Positions 35,446 through 42,957 of a stretch of 64,000 bases of DNA are shown here, one piece after another. A program made the translations under genes and the position numbers. Source of the stretch: Chloroflexota bacterium (GTDB lineage Bacteria > Chloroflexota > Anaerolineae > 4572-78 > J111). Position 1 is the stretch's first letter; each line of letters opens with the position of its first letter. The DNA is taken from positions 76,868-140,867 of the forward strand of contig BOKF01000021.1 in the NCBI GenBank assembly GCA_016860845.1, given 5' to 3'. The notes under the pieces are model-generated. The model saw nothing but the letters and a program-made list of their open reading frames with translations. It was not told the origin of the DNA and did not search any database.

Positions 35446-35738
35446 ATGACAAAGATTTTGCCAATTTGGTGGAAAGTATTAAACAGGCCGGGCAGATAAA
35501 ACGGGGCGAACTAGCACCGGGTCGCCTGTTTGAATTTAGTCCATTAGATATAAAGGCTATTCGAGAACAGTTCCATAAATCACAACGGGAGTTTGCCTAT
35601 ATGATTGGGGTTAGCGTTGGAACTTTGCAAAACTGGGAACAAGGTCGGCGTAAACCGGAAGGGCCAGCCAGGGCGTTGTTACAGATAGCGGCCAAAAATC
35701 CTAAAGCGGTAATAGAAGCATTGGGAACAGGAGAATAA
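35442..35738 (+). CDS. higA: HTH antitoxin (HigA/NadS-type)
   Basis: With ATG 35442 the start forms an ATGA overlap with the toxin stop; an earlier ATG at 35433 is possible. The protein has ~98 aa, with an N-terminal strand region (NDKDFANLVESIKQ) and a Cro/C1-type HTH: IREQFHKSQREFAYMIGVSVGTLQNWEQGRRKPEGPA (read in parts), with recognition helix VSVGTLQNWEQ. It would neutralise the toxin and repress the operon. The layout and spacing are typical of HigB-HigA-type pairs. Confidence 0.83.
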   Translation: MNDKDFANLVESIKQAGQIKRGELAPGRLFEFSPLDIKAIREQFHKSQREFAYMIGVSVGTLQNWEQGRRKPEGPARALLQIAAKNPKAVIEALGTGE

Positions 35739-35740
35739 AA

Positions 35741-35836
35741 TGGGAGTCTCTGCAAACGCGGTACGATTTGGAGAAGGAAAAGGATAGGTTACAAGACCGC
35801 TTAGAAAAAGAAGTGCTGGTTTATGCGGCTGCTTAA
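35741..35836 (+). pseudogene. 3' remnant of a coiled-coil protein gene
   Basis: A 31-codon open frame without its own start: WESLQTRYDLEKEKDRLQDR followed by LEKEVLVYAAA and a stop. It begins two bases after the antitoxin stop region. The Glu/Lys/Leu heptads look like the end of a larger, lost gene. It is followed at once by the ygeY-tail fragment. Confidence 0.5.
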
Positions 35837-35840
35837 TTAG

Positions 35841-35950
35841 GGGAAGCAGTACGTCCACACGCCCCAGACCAGGTGGACCGGCAGAAGCTGCTCAAAGGAG
35901 CGATGTTTTACGCGCTGTTCCCCTGGCTTATAGTTTGCTGAGGGGTGAGG
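35841..35950 (+). pseudogene. Degenerate copy of the ygeY 3' end (copy 2)
   Basis: This ~110-bp stretch repeats the ygeY tail (34925-35035) with scattered changes: GCAGTACGTCCACAC, GCGATGTTTTACGCGCTGTT and AGTTTGCTGA match, and a one-base change near GTTCCCC breaks the frame. It lies downstream of the toxin-antitoxin pair. Confidence 0.8.
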
Positions 35951-36024
35951 TAAAATGGTGAAATAGACTATCCTGAATAGGTCAGTTTGGGTATAATAGC
36001 TAAAAAGGTAGTCTGCCACCGGTC

Positions 36025-36255
36025 ATGTTTGAAATCATTAGTGAGATAACCGACATCGAAGTGATTGCGGTAGGCAGTTCCATTCATGACCTGGCCCGCC
36101 TCCGTAAACAGTATGGTCGAGGAAGATGGCGAAAACTAAAAGGTATTGCCAGAGTACGGCTGAGGAGTGGTAGAATACGTCTCGCCGAGTTGCATTGGTA
36201 TGAGGCGCATGGCATAGGTAAAAAGGAAGTTAAGCGTAAACGGTATTTGGATTGA
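36025..36255 (+). CDS. Small hypothetical protein (76 aa)
   Basis: A basic soluble protein. EITDIEVIAVGSSIHDLARL, then KQYGRGRWRKLKGIARVRL and ELHWYEAHGIGKKE, look like a conserved small family often found near toxin-antitoxin-type genes, but I cannot name it. No HTH or membrane segment. The next gene starts 3 bp after its stop, so the two are probably co-transcribed. Confidence 0.6.
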   Translation: MFEIISEITDIEVIAVGSSIHDLARLRKQYGRGRWRKLKGIARVRLRSGRIRLAELHWYEAHGIGKKEVKRKRYLD

Positions 36256-36258
36256 GAG

Positions 36259-36501
36259 ATGAACCAACAAAAAAATTCTGCTCCGCTGTTTGCCGTATGT
36301 ATTGATAATTCTGAATATCCGGCCTCGTTGGAGTTGCATAAGGTCTATCAGGTCTTGCCTGATGAGGATGCGGCGGTTGATGGGGACATTCGGGTGATAG
36401 ATGAAAGCGGTGAGGATTATCTCTACCCGGCTGATTATTTTATCCTGGTTAAGCTGCCTCACGCAGTAGAACAAGCATTTCTTCAGGCTGCGTATGCCTG
36501 A
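36259..36501 (+). CDS. Small hypothetical protein (80 aa)
   Basis: An acidic protein with pattern FAVCIDNSEYPASLELHKVY, QVLPDEDAAVDGDIRVIDE and a closing SGEDYLYPADYFILVKLP. It looks like a small beta-barrel (SH3-like) domain, and similar short proteins occur in Cyanobacteria and Chloroflexota. Function unknown. It starts 3 bp after the 76-aa gene, and the pair behaves like an addiction-type module; that is only an inference. Confidence 0.6.
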   Translation: MNQQKNSAPLFAVCIDNSEYPASLELHKVYQVLPDEDAAVDGDIRVIDESGEDYLYPADYFILVKLPHAVEQAFLQAAYA

Positions 36502-36510
36502 CAATCCCCT

Positions 36511-36566
36511 GCTGCGATGTTTTACGCGCTGTTCCCCTGGCTTATAGCTTGCTGATGGGTGAGGAC
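36511..36566 (+). pseudogene. Shorter copy of the ygeY 3' end (copy 3)
   Basis: GCGATGTTTTACGCGCTGTT followed by CCCCTGGCTTATAGCTTGCTGATGGGTGAGG-type text repeats the last part of copy 2 (35910-35950) and of ygeY itself. It sits just after the two small genes. Three copies of this tail thus bracket two different small gene pairs. Confidence 0.75.
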
Positions 36567-36632
36567 AATTTGCGCAGTTGTTGTTAGGCGGCGAAACCGA
36601 GGTATTATTACAGCCAGAAAGTGGAACTGGTT

Positions 36633-36884
36633 ATGGACAGTAATGAAAATCAATCCTATACTCGGATTGTTATTTCCTCAACAGAAAACCTTGAAGAAGT
36701 TTTGAGTAAGGTTTTCCATGAGCTTAGACATCCTATTGCTGCTATAAAAGGTTATGCTGACTTAATCTTGCAGGAAAGAGTTGATTGTAGAGAAGGGGTT
36801 AAACAAATCTATGAGGCAGCAGCAGATATTGAAGTAGGTCTGAGCGAAATCTTCGAATATCTACGAAAACGAAGTTCGGATTGA
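36633..36884 (+). CDS. Stand-alone HisKA-like dimerisation domain (~83 aa)
   Basis: The frame opens at GTG 36621, but ATG 36633 is the likelier start. SKVFHELRHPIAAIKGYADL is a HisKA signature with a phospho-acceptor-type His, and the following helix IYEAAADIEVGLSEIFEYLR completes the two-helix hairpin. No ATPase domain follows; stop TGA is at 36882-36884. It may be a phosphotransfer module or a broken kinase. No 3' kinase sequence is visible afterwards. Confidence 0.55.
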   Translation: MDSNENQSYTRIVISSTENLEEVLSKVFHELRHPIAAIKGYADLILQERVDCREGVKQIYEAAADIEVGLSEIFEYLRKRSSD

Positions 36885-36960
36885 GATAAGAAAGTTAAGC
36901 TAGAAAAATTCGTGTAATCCATGGCATAAAAATCTTGAGTGGCGTAAATTCTATGGATAA

Positions 36961-36999
36961 AAAAGACCCCTGAGAGATTTCAAACCTCAGGGGTCTTTT
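36961..36999. terminator. Bidirectional rho-independent terminator
   Basis: AAAAGACCCCTGAG and CTCAGGGGTCTTTT form a perfect 14-bp stem around an 11-base loop. Flanking A and T runs make it work in both directions, between the plus-strand HisKA gene and the minus-strand DUF4340 gene. Confidence 0.85.
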
Positions 37000-37008
37000 G
37001 ATTCAAAC

Positions 37009-37977
37009 TTATGGCGCTGGCGTAGCCTCCGCACCCGGTTCGGCGGTAGGCGGCGCTTGCAGGAAATCGGCCCGCTTCTTTTCGAGGAATGTGTTTACCA
37101 GGCCCTCGCTGACCCGCACGTAATAGGGCGACTCGGAGGATTTGACGACGTAGGTGTTGTCGGTATCATCCTTAGCCCCAATGCTCAGGGTGTAGGTTTT
37201 GTCCGCTGTTTTGAGGGTGATCACGGCCTGGGGTTTATCCAGACCATAAGCAGGGTCTTCCGTCTTGCCGAGCGGCTTGGTCAGGCGGATACCGCTGGCC
37301 TGGCTGAACAGGCTGGTGAAATTGTTCTCGTTGAAGGTTTCATCGCCGGCCAGCCCTGGCATGGTCCATTGTTCGCCCTCTTTGGTAAACTCAAACGTGC
37401 CGTTGGCGTTCTCCAGGGTCAGGCTGGTGGTGGCCGTTTGGGGCACGGTGAAGTAGAGCGTGTCTACCCAGGAACCCGCCTGGGGACTGGCCTCAAAGCT
37501 GTTGATGTCGCCGGCCAGGTAAACCTCGGGATTATCGTCGGCGCGGACGTGGGTCGCGGCGGCTCCGGCGGAACTGCCGATGTAGAGCTTGTGGCTGGAC
37601 CCGTCTTTCAACTGGATCTCGACCAGGCTGTTAAAATCATTCGCGGCGACCTTGAGCCGGCTGTGGCTGCCCTCGGTCTGCGTGACCAGCCGGTTGGTCC
37701 TGATTTTCTCGATTTTATCCAATAAAGGCGTCACTTTGGCGCTGTCAACCGGATAATCGTCCGCCTCCGGCAAGACCCAGTTATCGCCGTTTTTGGCCAG
37801 TGCCAGCCTGTTCCCTTCGCTGTCGCTTAGGGTGAGACCCGTCACATCCGCTGCCTTGTAATCGGGCAACAGCGGGCCGCCCCCACTCGATGCGGCTGCT
37901 CTGGGCCACAAGACAAAGGCCGCCAGCGCAATTTGCGCCACTAAAATTACCGCTAAAATCTGGTTGAATCTACTCAT
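37009..37977 (-). CDS. DUF4340 protein (ABC exporter accessory)
   Basis: Chosen start ATG 37977 (322 aa), because the longer frame to 38028 only adds non-conserved residues. One N-terminal membrane segment (FNQILAVILVAQIALAAFVLW) places the rest outside the cell. The body is the DUF4340 repeat of beta-rich units, seen in VTGLTLSDSEGNRLALAKNGDNWVLPEADDYPVD (read in parts) and again in TSLTLENANGTFEFTKEGEQWTMP. It is the third gene of the ABC exporter operon, and DUF4340 proteins regularly accompany GldG-type subunits. Confidence 0.85.
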   Translation of the reverse strand: MSRFNQILAVILVAQIALAAFVLWPRAAASSGGGPLLPDYKAADVTGLTLSDSEGNRLALAKNGDNWVLPEADDYPVDSAKVTPLLDKIEKIRTNRLVTQTEGSHSRLKVAANDFNSLVEIQLKDGSSHKLYIGSSAGAAATHVRADDNPEVYLAGDINSFEASPQAGSWVDTLYFTVPQTATTSLTLENANGTFEFTKEGEQWTMPGLAGDETFNENNFTSLFSQASGIRLTKPLGKTEDPAYGLDKPQAVITLKTADKTYTLSIGAKDDTDNTYVVKSSESPYYVRVSEGLVNTFLEKKRADFLQAPPTAEPGAEATPAP

Positions 37978-38041
37978 GGTTGTTTTACTCCGTTGAAGAT
38001 AGGCAGTTCCAAGATTTAAATCATCCAATTGTTCTCACCGG

Positions 38042-38112
38042 CTTGATGCGTGATACGTGATGCGTAAGAAATCTTGCCTGGATACCATCACGCATCACGC
38101 ATTACGTATCAC
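38042..38112. repeat. GCGTGATGCGTAAG-type inverted repeat (family B)
   Basis: TGATGCGTGATACGTGATGCG answered by CATCACGCATCACGCATTACG, an imperfect hairpin in the gap between the ABC permease and DUF4340 genes. Same family as 28007 and 41179. Confidence 0.65.
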
Positions 38113-38144
38113 GGACTTTGGATAATTACTTTCTTGGAGTTGCC

Positions 38145-38245
38145 ATAGTAGTCAGTAGCCAGTAGTCAGTAGCCAGAAAGCAAGAATTGCTATCAGCTAT
38201 CTGACATCTGACTACTGTCATCTGATTACTGGCTACTCACGACTG
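38145..38245. repeat. AGTAGTCAGTAGCCAG-type repeat running into the ABC permease 3' end
   Basis: AGTCAGTAGCCAGTAGTCAG words on one side and CTGACTACTGTCATCTG on the other form an imperfect hairpin. It overlaps the end of the permease gene (stop at 38226), so the last ~9 residues of that protein (SGQSVVSSQ) are translated repeat. Confidence 0.65.
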
Positions 38246-41162
38246 ACTGTCCACTCACCGCAGCCGGCTGTGGGACCAACTCCATCGGCTGTTCATTCTG
38301 CCGCCGCCAGCGCCAGATAGCGCCCAGGCCGACCAGGGCCAGTAGGGCCAGGACGTAATTGGCTCCTTCCCAGAAGGACTGCTGGCTCTCGGTCAGCGGG
38401 TTGAGCACGCGGGCCGACGTGCCGCGCGAACGAATGCCGAGCAAGTCCAGATCCTCCACCGACCAGTCTACCGTATTTTGCATGAATTGGAGCGTATTCA
38501 GGTAGCGGTCGCGGGTCAGATTGGAAGAAAGTTGAAAGACGACGTCGTTGAGAAACTCGGCGCTGCCGATGACCACCAGCCGGGCCGTATCCGGCGAATT
38601 CTCAATCGTGCCGATGGTGTTGACTTCGGCGGTAGGGGCAGGCTGCGGCTCGGTCCCGGCCGGCTGGCCGGCTTCCGGCGTTGGCGCGGCCGTCAGCGGC
38701 GAAGGCTTACCCTTGAAGTAACTTTCAAAAACGCCCTGAACGGAGACGGCCAGGGGATAGGATTTCTGCTCACCTTCCACCGGAAAGCCCAGCTCCGGGT
38801 AACTATTCATGTCGGGCTGGATATTGGTATCGGTCCGCAGCCAGGAGCCGGCGCTGGATTTGAGCAGCGTCGTTACCGTCCGACCCGTGTTTTTTTGCTC
38901 GTCAACCACCACCGGCGAGGCCCAGTTGAGGGTGACGGCGGGCAGGTTGGCCAGGATCGGGCTTTGGCGGTCCATCCCGTCAGGCCGGACATCCACAAAG
39001 AAGGGGTAGTTCATGGCCTGAATCTCCTGCACTTGCAGGCCACCCAGGTCGCGGTTGACCTGCACCGGGAAGGGTTCGTTTTGCGGGTCCATCACCAGCG
39101 ACTGCTGGACGTCAATCCCATAGCCGGCCAGCATGTCGCGCAGCCCGTTCTCGATGGGCTGGATGCCCAGGCTGCCGCTGAATTGATCGGGCGCAATGGC
39201 GTAGTTGCCGGCCGAGACCACCACCGAACCGCCCCGCATCAGATATTGGTCAATGGCGTACCGTTCCTTATCGCTCATATTCTGCGGGGCGATGACCGCC
39301 AGCACGCCCACATCGGTCGGGACCTGGCCGTTGGACAGGTCAACCGGGCGCACCGTGTAATCCTGGCCCAGTTGCTGGGCAATGGTTTGATACTGCTTGA
39401 ACGAGGGCATCTGCTGCCCAAAGGCGTTGGGCTGGGGGATGTCCGGCGGCGTCCACAGCCCGACCACCTTGAGGAAGCCGGACGAACCACGCTTGAGGGC
39501 CGATTCAATGCTGGTGCGGACATCGGCCTCGGTCAGGTCGCCAGCCGGGGAGAGCAGTTGGGCTTTGTCGCCAATTTGCATGATCATGTGCAGATAGTAA
39601 GTCTGGTCGGAGAAGAGCGTGGCGGCGATGGGCCGCAGGCCATACTGGTCCACCATAGTCTGGCGGGTCACCTGGCTGTTAGGATCATCCAGGTTGACGG
39701 TTTCAAAAATGAATTTCCCGTTAGACTTGGCCTGGATTTCCTCGGCCACCTTCTGGATGGTCTCAGGCGCGGGCTGGAGCCACTCCGGCAGGGTGCTGGG
39801 GGTGACATAAAGGCTCAACTTGACCGGCTCTTGCATCGCCGCCAGCACGGCGTCAACGCTCTGGAAGCCATAGACCACCTTTTTTACGGCACGGGTCAGG
39901 TCATATTCCGGGTTGCGCAGACGCACTTCCACCTGGCCGTCGGGCGAGGGCTGGACTTCAATCAAGTCACGGAAGTTCAACACTTCGTTCTGGTCGCCGT
40001 AGCGCACCAGGATGTCGAAATAGGCGTTCACCACCGACGCGCCGTAACGATCCGCCGCCTGTAAAGGCGTTGGCTGGATGCCATAGGTCTGGTTGGCTTC
40101 GGCTTCTTTTTCCGGGTCTTGTAAGGGGTCCACAATTTCCACAACGACGTTGCCGTTGGAAGCAACCTGATACTCTTGCAGCAGGTCACGGATGCGCGGC
40201 GCCAGCGGCGCCAGCAGCGGGTGGGTCTTTTCGCTAAAGTAGCCGCGAATGAGCAGCGGTTCCTGCACATTTTGCAGCAAATCGCGGGTGGTCTGGGAGA
40301 GGCTGTACTCGCGCTGCGCGGTCAGGTCGAGACGGGCGCCGCTGAGCGGGTAGAGCCAGATGTTCAGGGCCACCAGGTTCAGGGCAATCAGCCCGGCGGT
40401 GAGCAGCAGGCCCTCGCGGTGAGCGCGCGTCTGCTCGCCAGTGCTCCAGCGCTTGCTGTCGAGCGAGACCACGTTGAGGGTCAGGAACAGGGCCGTCAGC
40501 GACAGGTAATAAATCAAATCGCGCAGGTCAATCACTCCCCGCTCGATGCTTTCAAAGCGGCTGCCGGAGCCGATGGCCCGCAGGATCTCGGCAATACTGT
40601 CGCCGAAAAAGCGGGTGACGCCGAGCGAACCGACCACGTAAAACAGCCCGCCGACCAGGGCGGTCAAAATCAAGGCGACAATCTGGTTGTCGGTGCGGGA
40701 AGAGATGAACAGGCCGATGGCGACATAGGCCGCCGCCATCAGAATGGCCGCCAGGTAGCCGCCCAGCACCGGCCCCCAATCCAGGTTGCCCAGCAGGGCG
40801 ACGGTAATCGGGATAAACAGGGTCAGGGCCAGGGCGACGATGACCAGAAGCATCACCGCCAGGAATTTACCCAGCACCAGTTGCACGGGGTGGGCGGGCA
40901 GGGTCAGCAGCATTTCCAGGGTGCCGGTTTGCTGTTCCTCGCTCCACTGGCGCATGGTCAGCGCGGCCACTAAAAAAATGAGCAAAATGGGCATCCAGCT
41001 AAACATAGGCCGGACGTCGGCTACACCCCGGGCGAAAAAGGCGTCCACCCAGAAAAAGGTAAAGAGGGTCGCCGCCAAAAATACGCCCACAAAAATCAGC
41101 GCCATCGGCGAGCCGAAGTAGCTGTTGAGTTCTTTGCGAGTGATTGCAAGGATTTGTTTCAT
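38226..41162 (-). CDS. Fused ABC permease and GldG-type auxiliary subunit
   Basis: Start ATG 41162 follows AGGAGGACTC; the open frame to 41222 adds only translated repeat. The protein has 978 aa. Residues 1-~260 are an ABC-2-type permease with six membrane segments (for instance MLLVIVALALTLFIPITVALL), like GldF. After another membrane segment near 285-310 the extracytoplasmic GldG/ABC_transp_aux domain follows (LLIRGYFSEKTHP, VVEIVDPLQDPE, VLAVIAPQNMSDKERYAID). A last membrane segment is at the C-terminus (YVLALLALVGLGAIW). The fusion of GldF and GldG is common in this phylum. It is the second gene of the exporter operon and pairs with the ATPase at 41233. The transported molecule is unknown. 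Confidence 0.88.
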   Translation of the reverse strand: MKQILAITRKELNSYFGSPMALIFVGVFLAATLFTFFWVDAFFARGVADVRPMFSWMPILLIFLVAALTMRQWSEEQQTGTLEMLLTLPAHPVQLVLGKFLAVMLLVIVALALTLFIPITVALLGNLDWGPVLGGYLAAILMAAAYVAIGLFISSRTDNQIVALILTALVGGLFYVVGSLGVTRFFGDSIAEILRAIGSGSRFESIERGVIDLRDLIYYLSLTALFLTLNVVSLDSKRWSTGEQTRAHREGLLLTAGLIALNLVALNIWLYPLSGARLDLTAQREYSLSQTTRDLLQNVQEPLLIRGYFSEKTHPLLAPLAPRIRDLLQEYQVASNGNVVVEIVDPLQDPEKEAEANQTYGIQPTPLQAADRYGASVVNAYFDILVRYGDQNEVLNFRDLIEVQPSPDGQVEVRLRNPEYDLTRAVKKVVYGFQSVDAVLAAMQEPVKLSLYVTPSTLPEWLQPAPETIQKVAEEIQAKSNGKFIFETVNLDDPNSQVTRQTMVDQYGLRPIAATLFSDQTYYLHMIMQIGDKAQLLSPAGDLTEADVRTSIESALKRGSSGFLKVVGLWTPPDIPQPNAFGQQMPSFKQYQTIAQQLGQDYTVRPVDLSNGQVPTDVGVLAVIAPQNMSDKERYAIDQYLMRGGSVVVSAGNYAIAPDQFSGSLGIQPIENGLRDMLAGYGIDVQQSLVMDPQNEPFPVQVNRDLGGLQVQEIQAMNYPFFVDVRPDGMDRQSPILANLPAVTLNWASPVVVDEQKNTGRTVTTLLKSSAGSWLRTDTNIQPDMNSYPELGFPVEGEQKSYPLAVSVQGVFESYFKGKPSPLTAAPTPEAGQPAGTEPQPAPTAEVNTIGTIENSPDTARLVVIGSAEFLNDVVFQLSSNLTRDRYLNTLQFMQNTVDWSVEDLDLLGIRSRGTSARVLNPLTESQQSFWEGANYVLALLALVGLGAIWRWRRQNEQPMELVPQPAAVSGQSVVSSQ

Positions 41163-41178
41163 TGAGAGTCCTCCTAAA

Positions 41179-41226
41179 TTCGATGATGCGTGATGCGTGA
41201 GGGATAAATATTCACGCATCACGCAT
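41179..41226. repeat. GATGATGCGTGATGCGTGAGG-type inverted repeat (family B)
   Basis: GATGCGTGATGCGTGAG and CACGCATCACGCATC arms form a hairpin between the ATPase and the permease genes. It may slow transcription or stabilise messages. In the ORF it would extend the permease. Confidence 0.6.
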
Positions 41227-41232
41227 CAGGTT

Positions 41233-42153
41233 TCATCCCGCCGTCGCCAATTCATTAAACACCGTCTCCAGCGTGCGCACATCGCGGCGGAGTTCGCGCA
41301 GGGGCCAGTTCTCCTGGCGGGCCAGCTCGTAAATGGCCGGGCAGAGATCGGCTTGATCCTGGCCCATGATGCGATAGGCCGGGAAGCCATCGGGGGTACG
41401 CATCGTTTCAATCTGGCGAACGCCGTTGAGCGCCTTGAGCGAGCGGTCGAGGCCATGCGTTTCTTGTTGCAGCACCAGCACCGCATTGGCCGTCGCGGCC
41501 AGGTCGGCCAGGCGGGCGTCAGCCTTGACCTGCCCGTTCATGATGATAATCACCCGGTCGCAGACAGCTTCGACTTCCGGCAAAATGTGGGAAGAGAAGA
41601 GGATGGTGCTGTGGCGGGCCAGGCGGCGGATCAGGTTGCGGATTTCGATGATTTGGGTCGGGTCCAGCCCGACGGTTGGCTCGTCGAGAATAAGCAGCTT
41701 GGGTTTGTGTAGAATGGCTTGAGCCAGGCCGACCCGCTGGCGGAACCCTTTACTCAATTGGCCGATGGGCCGGGTCAAATGCTCGGTCAGGCCGGTCGCG
41801 TAGATGGCTTCGGAGAGGCGGGCGGGCTGCTCTTCACGGGGGATCTCGCGCAGGTCGGCCATCATTCTGAGATAAGTTTGCACCGACAGCTCCGGGTAAA
41901 GGGGGGCATTTTCGGGCAGGTAGCCCAGGCGGGCCTGCACCTCGCGGGTGTGGGCCAGCACATCCAGGCCATCTACCTTGACCTCGCCGCTGTCGGGCTG
42001 CAGGTAGCCGGTGATTATTTTAATAGCCGTAGATTTGCCCGCGCCATTGGGGCCGAGCAGGCCGACCACTTCGCCGGCGGCCACATTGAAGGTGACGCCG
42101 CGCAGGGCCTCGATGGGGCCATAGGATTTGGTCACATCGGTGATCTCGATCAT
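41233..42153 (-). CDS. ABC transporter ATP-binding protein (GldA-like)
   Basis: A 306-aa ATPase. Walker A is GLLGPNGAGKSTAIKIITG near 33-51, the Q-loop is near LPENAPLYPE, the signature is QLSKGFRQRVGLAQAI near 133-148, and Walker B is KLLILDEPTVGLDP. The C-terminal ~70 residues are the regulatory extension seen in GldA/CcmA-type exporters. It is the first gene of an operon with the fused permease-GldG and the DUF4340 gene. Transcription from 42288-42355 would serve all three. Confidence 0.93.
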   Translation of the reverse strand: MIEITDVTKSYGPIEALRGVTFNVAAGEVVGLLGPNGAGKSTAIKIITGYLQPDSGEVKVDGLDVLAHTREVQARLGYLPENAPLYPELSVQTYLRMMADLREIPREEQPARLSEAIYATGLTEHLTRPIGQLSKGFRQRVGLAQAILHKPKLLILDEPTVGLDPTQIIEIRNLIRRLARHSTILFSSHILPEVEAVCDRVIIIMNGQVKADARLADLAATANAVLVLQQETHGLDRSLKALNGVRQIETMRTPDGFPAYRIMGQDQADLCPAIYELARQENWPLRELRRDVRTLETVFNELATAG

Positions 42154-42174
42154 CTATTTCCTCCTCAACATAAA

Positions 42175-42203
42175 GACCCCGCTCGTGAGAACGGGCGGGG
42201 TAG
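42175..42203 (-). promoter_or_regulatory. Hairpin in the 5' leader just before the ABC ATPase gene
   Basis: On the minus strand ACCCCGC and GCGGGGT form a 7-bp stem, followed by CTTTATG and then the AGGAGG ribosome site of the ATPase gene. It resembles a terminator or attenuator and may also shield the ribosome site. No known riboswitch pattern is visible. Confidence 0.5.
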
Positions 42204-42287
42204 TTGCGATTGCTCTCAATAATTCAGACTGTTTAAGATATTCTATATTGAACTGGGCTTGGAGGCAACAAAAGTTTGCCGGACATG

Positions 42288-42355
42288 AGTATAGCATAAA
42301 GATGCGGAAACAACCTTAAATGAAGTTTAAAGTTAGTTTAAGAAAAGCTTAAAAG
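42288..42355 (-). promoter_or_regulatory. Promoter with four TTTAA(A/G) direct repeats spaced 11 bp
   Basis: TTAA centres lie at 42316, 42327, 42338 and 42349, exactly 11 bp apart, within words such as TTTAAAC on the minus strand. An extended -10 (TGCTATACT) lies at 42288-42296, about 22 bp downstream of the last repeat. The -35 region is poor, so activation by a response-regulator dimer pair is plausible. It sits upstream of the ABC exporter operon. Confidence 0.55.
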
Positions 42356-42366
42356 CAGTGACAAAA

Positions 42367-42410
42367 AAACAACAGCCGCCGGAGGTTTAAGATTCCGATG
42401 GCTGTTGTTT
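42367..42410 (-). terminator. Rho-independent terminator of the hsp20 cluster
   Basis: AAACAACAGCC and GGCTGTTGTTT are perfect 11-bp arms. On the minus strand the stem is followed by TTTTTTTGTC. It lies just after the Hsp20 gene ending at 42427. Confidence 0.8.
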
Positions 42411-42426
42411 TGGTTTATGAGCCTAA

Positions 42427-42871
42427 CTAACTGGCTTTAATTGTGATTTTCTTGGCGCTCTCTTTGAGGTGAACTTTGGGTAAGGTGATTTGCAGGACCC
42501 CATTCTTGAAGGTGGCATCGCAGTGGTCGGTATCAACTTCTGTTGGGAGGGGGATGGAGCGATGGAAGGAGCCGTAAGAGCGCTCCATGCGATAGTAATT
42601 GTCGCCCTTGTCTTCCCTCTCGGCTTTTTTCTCCCCGCTAATGGTCAGGACATCGTTGCTGAGCGAAACGTCAATATCCTTCTCTTCCAGGCCGGGTAGC
42701 TCGGCGGTAATTCTCACTTCCTTCTCGTTCTCGGTGACATCTACCCGTGGGCTAAAATCGCCGAAGCTTTCCATAAAGCCGCTCCTAAAGGGGGTCAGCC
42801 CAGACCCGCTCCCGCCGGGCGAGTATATTCTTATCATTCTTCTTCCACGGAACCATATCTTTAAGAGCCAT
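42427..42871 (-). CDS. Hsp20 family small heat-shock protein with an apparent N-terminal frameshift
   Basis: The alpha-crystallin domain is intact: SPRVDVTENEKEVRITAELPGLEEKDIDVSLS (read in parts), GEKKAEREDKGDNYYR, FHRSIPLPTEVD and GVLQITLPKV. The expected start is ATG 42871, 5 bases after AAGGAGG. It encodes MALKDMVPWKKNDKNILARR, the canonical N-terminus of these proteins, but that frame ends at TAG 42785 after 28 codons. The crystallin frame is offset, and its first ATG (42837) has no ribosome site. About 35 residues of the usual linker are also missing. So the gene is either broken by a deletion plus frameshift, translated from a weak internal start, or read by ribosome slippage. Third gene of the hsp20 cluster. 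Confidence 0.72.
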
Positions 42872-42957
42872 AGTAACCTCCTTGTCAATCCAGACCGCTG
42901 ACGGCTGACCACCGACCGTTGCCAGAAAACTCAGCGGTCGGCGGTCGGCGGTCGCAT

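Noticed and set aside
38478..40064. 528-codon frame opposite the ABC permease
   Set aside because: Antisense shadow with His/Arg/Gly-rich text; no motif or ribosome site.
41196..41222. N-terminal extension of the ABC permease (MMREYLSLTHH)
   Set aside because: Translated family-B repeat; ATG 41162 with AGGAGG is the better start.
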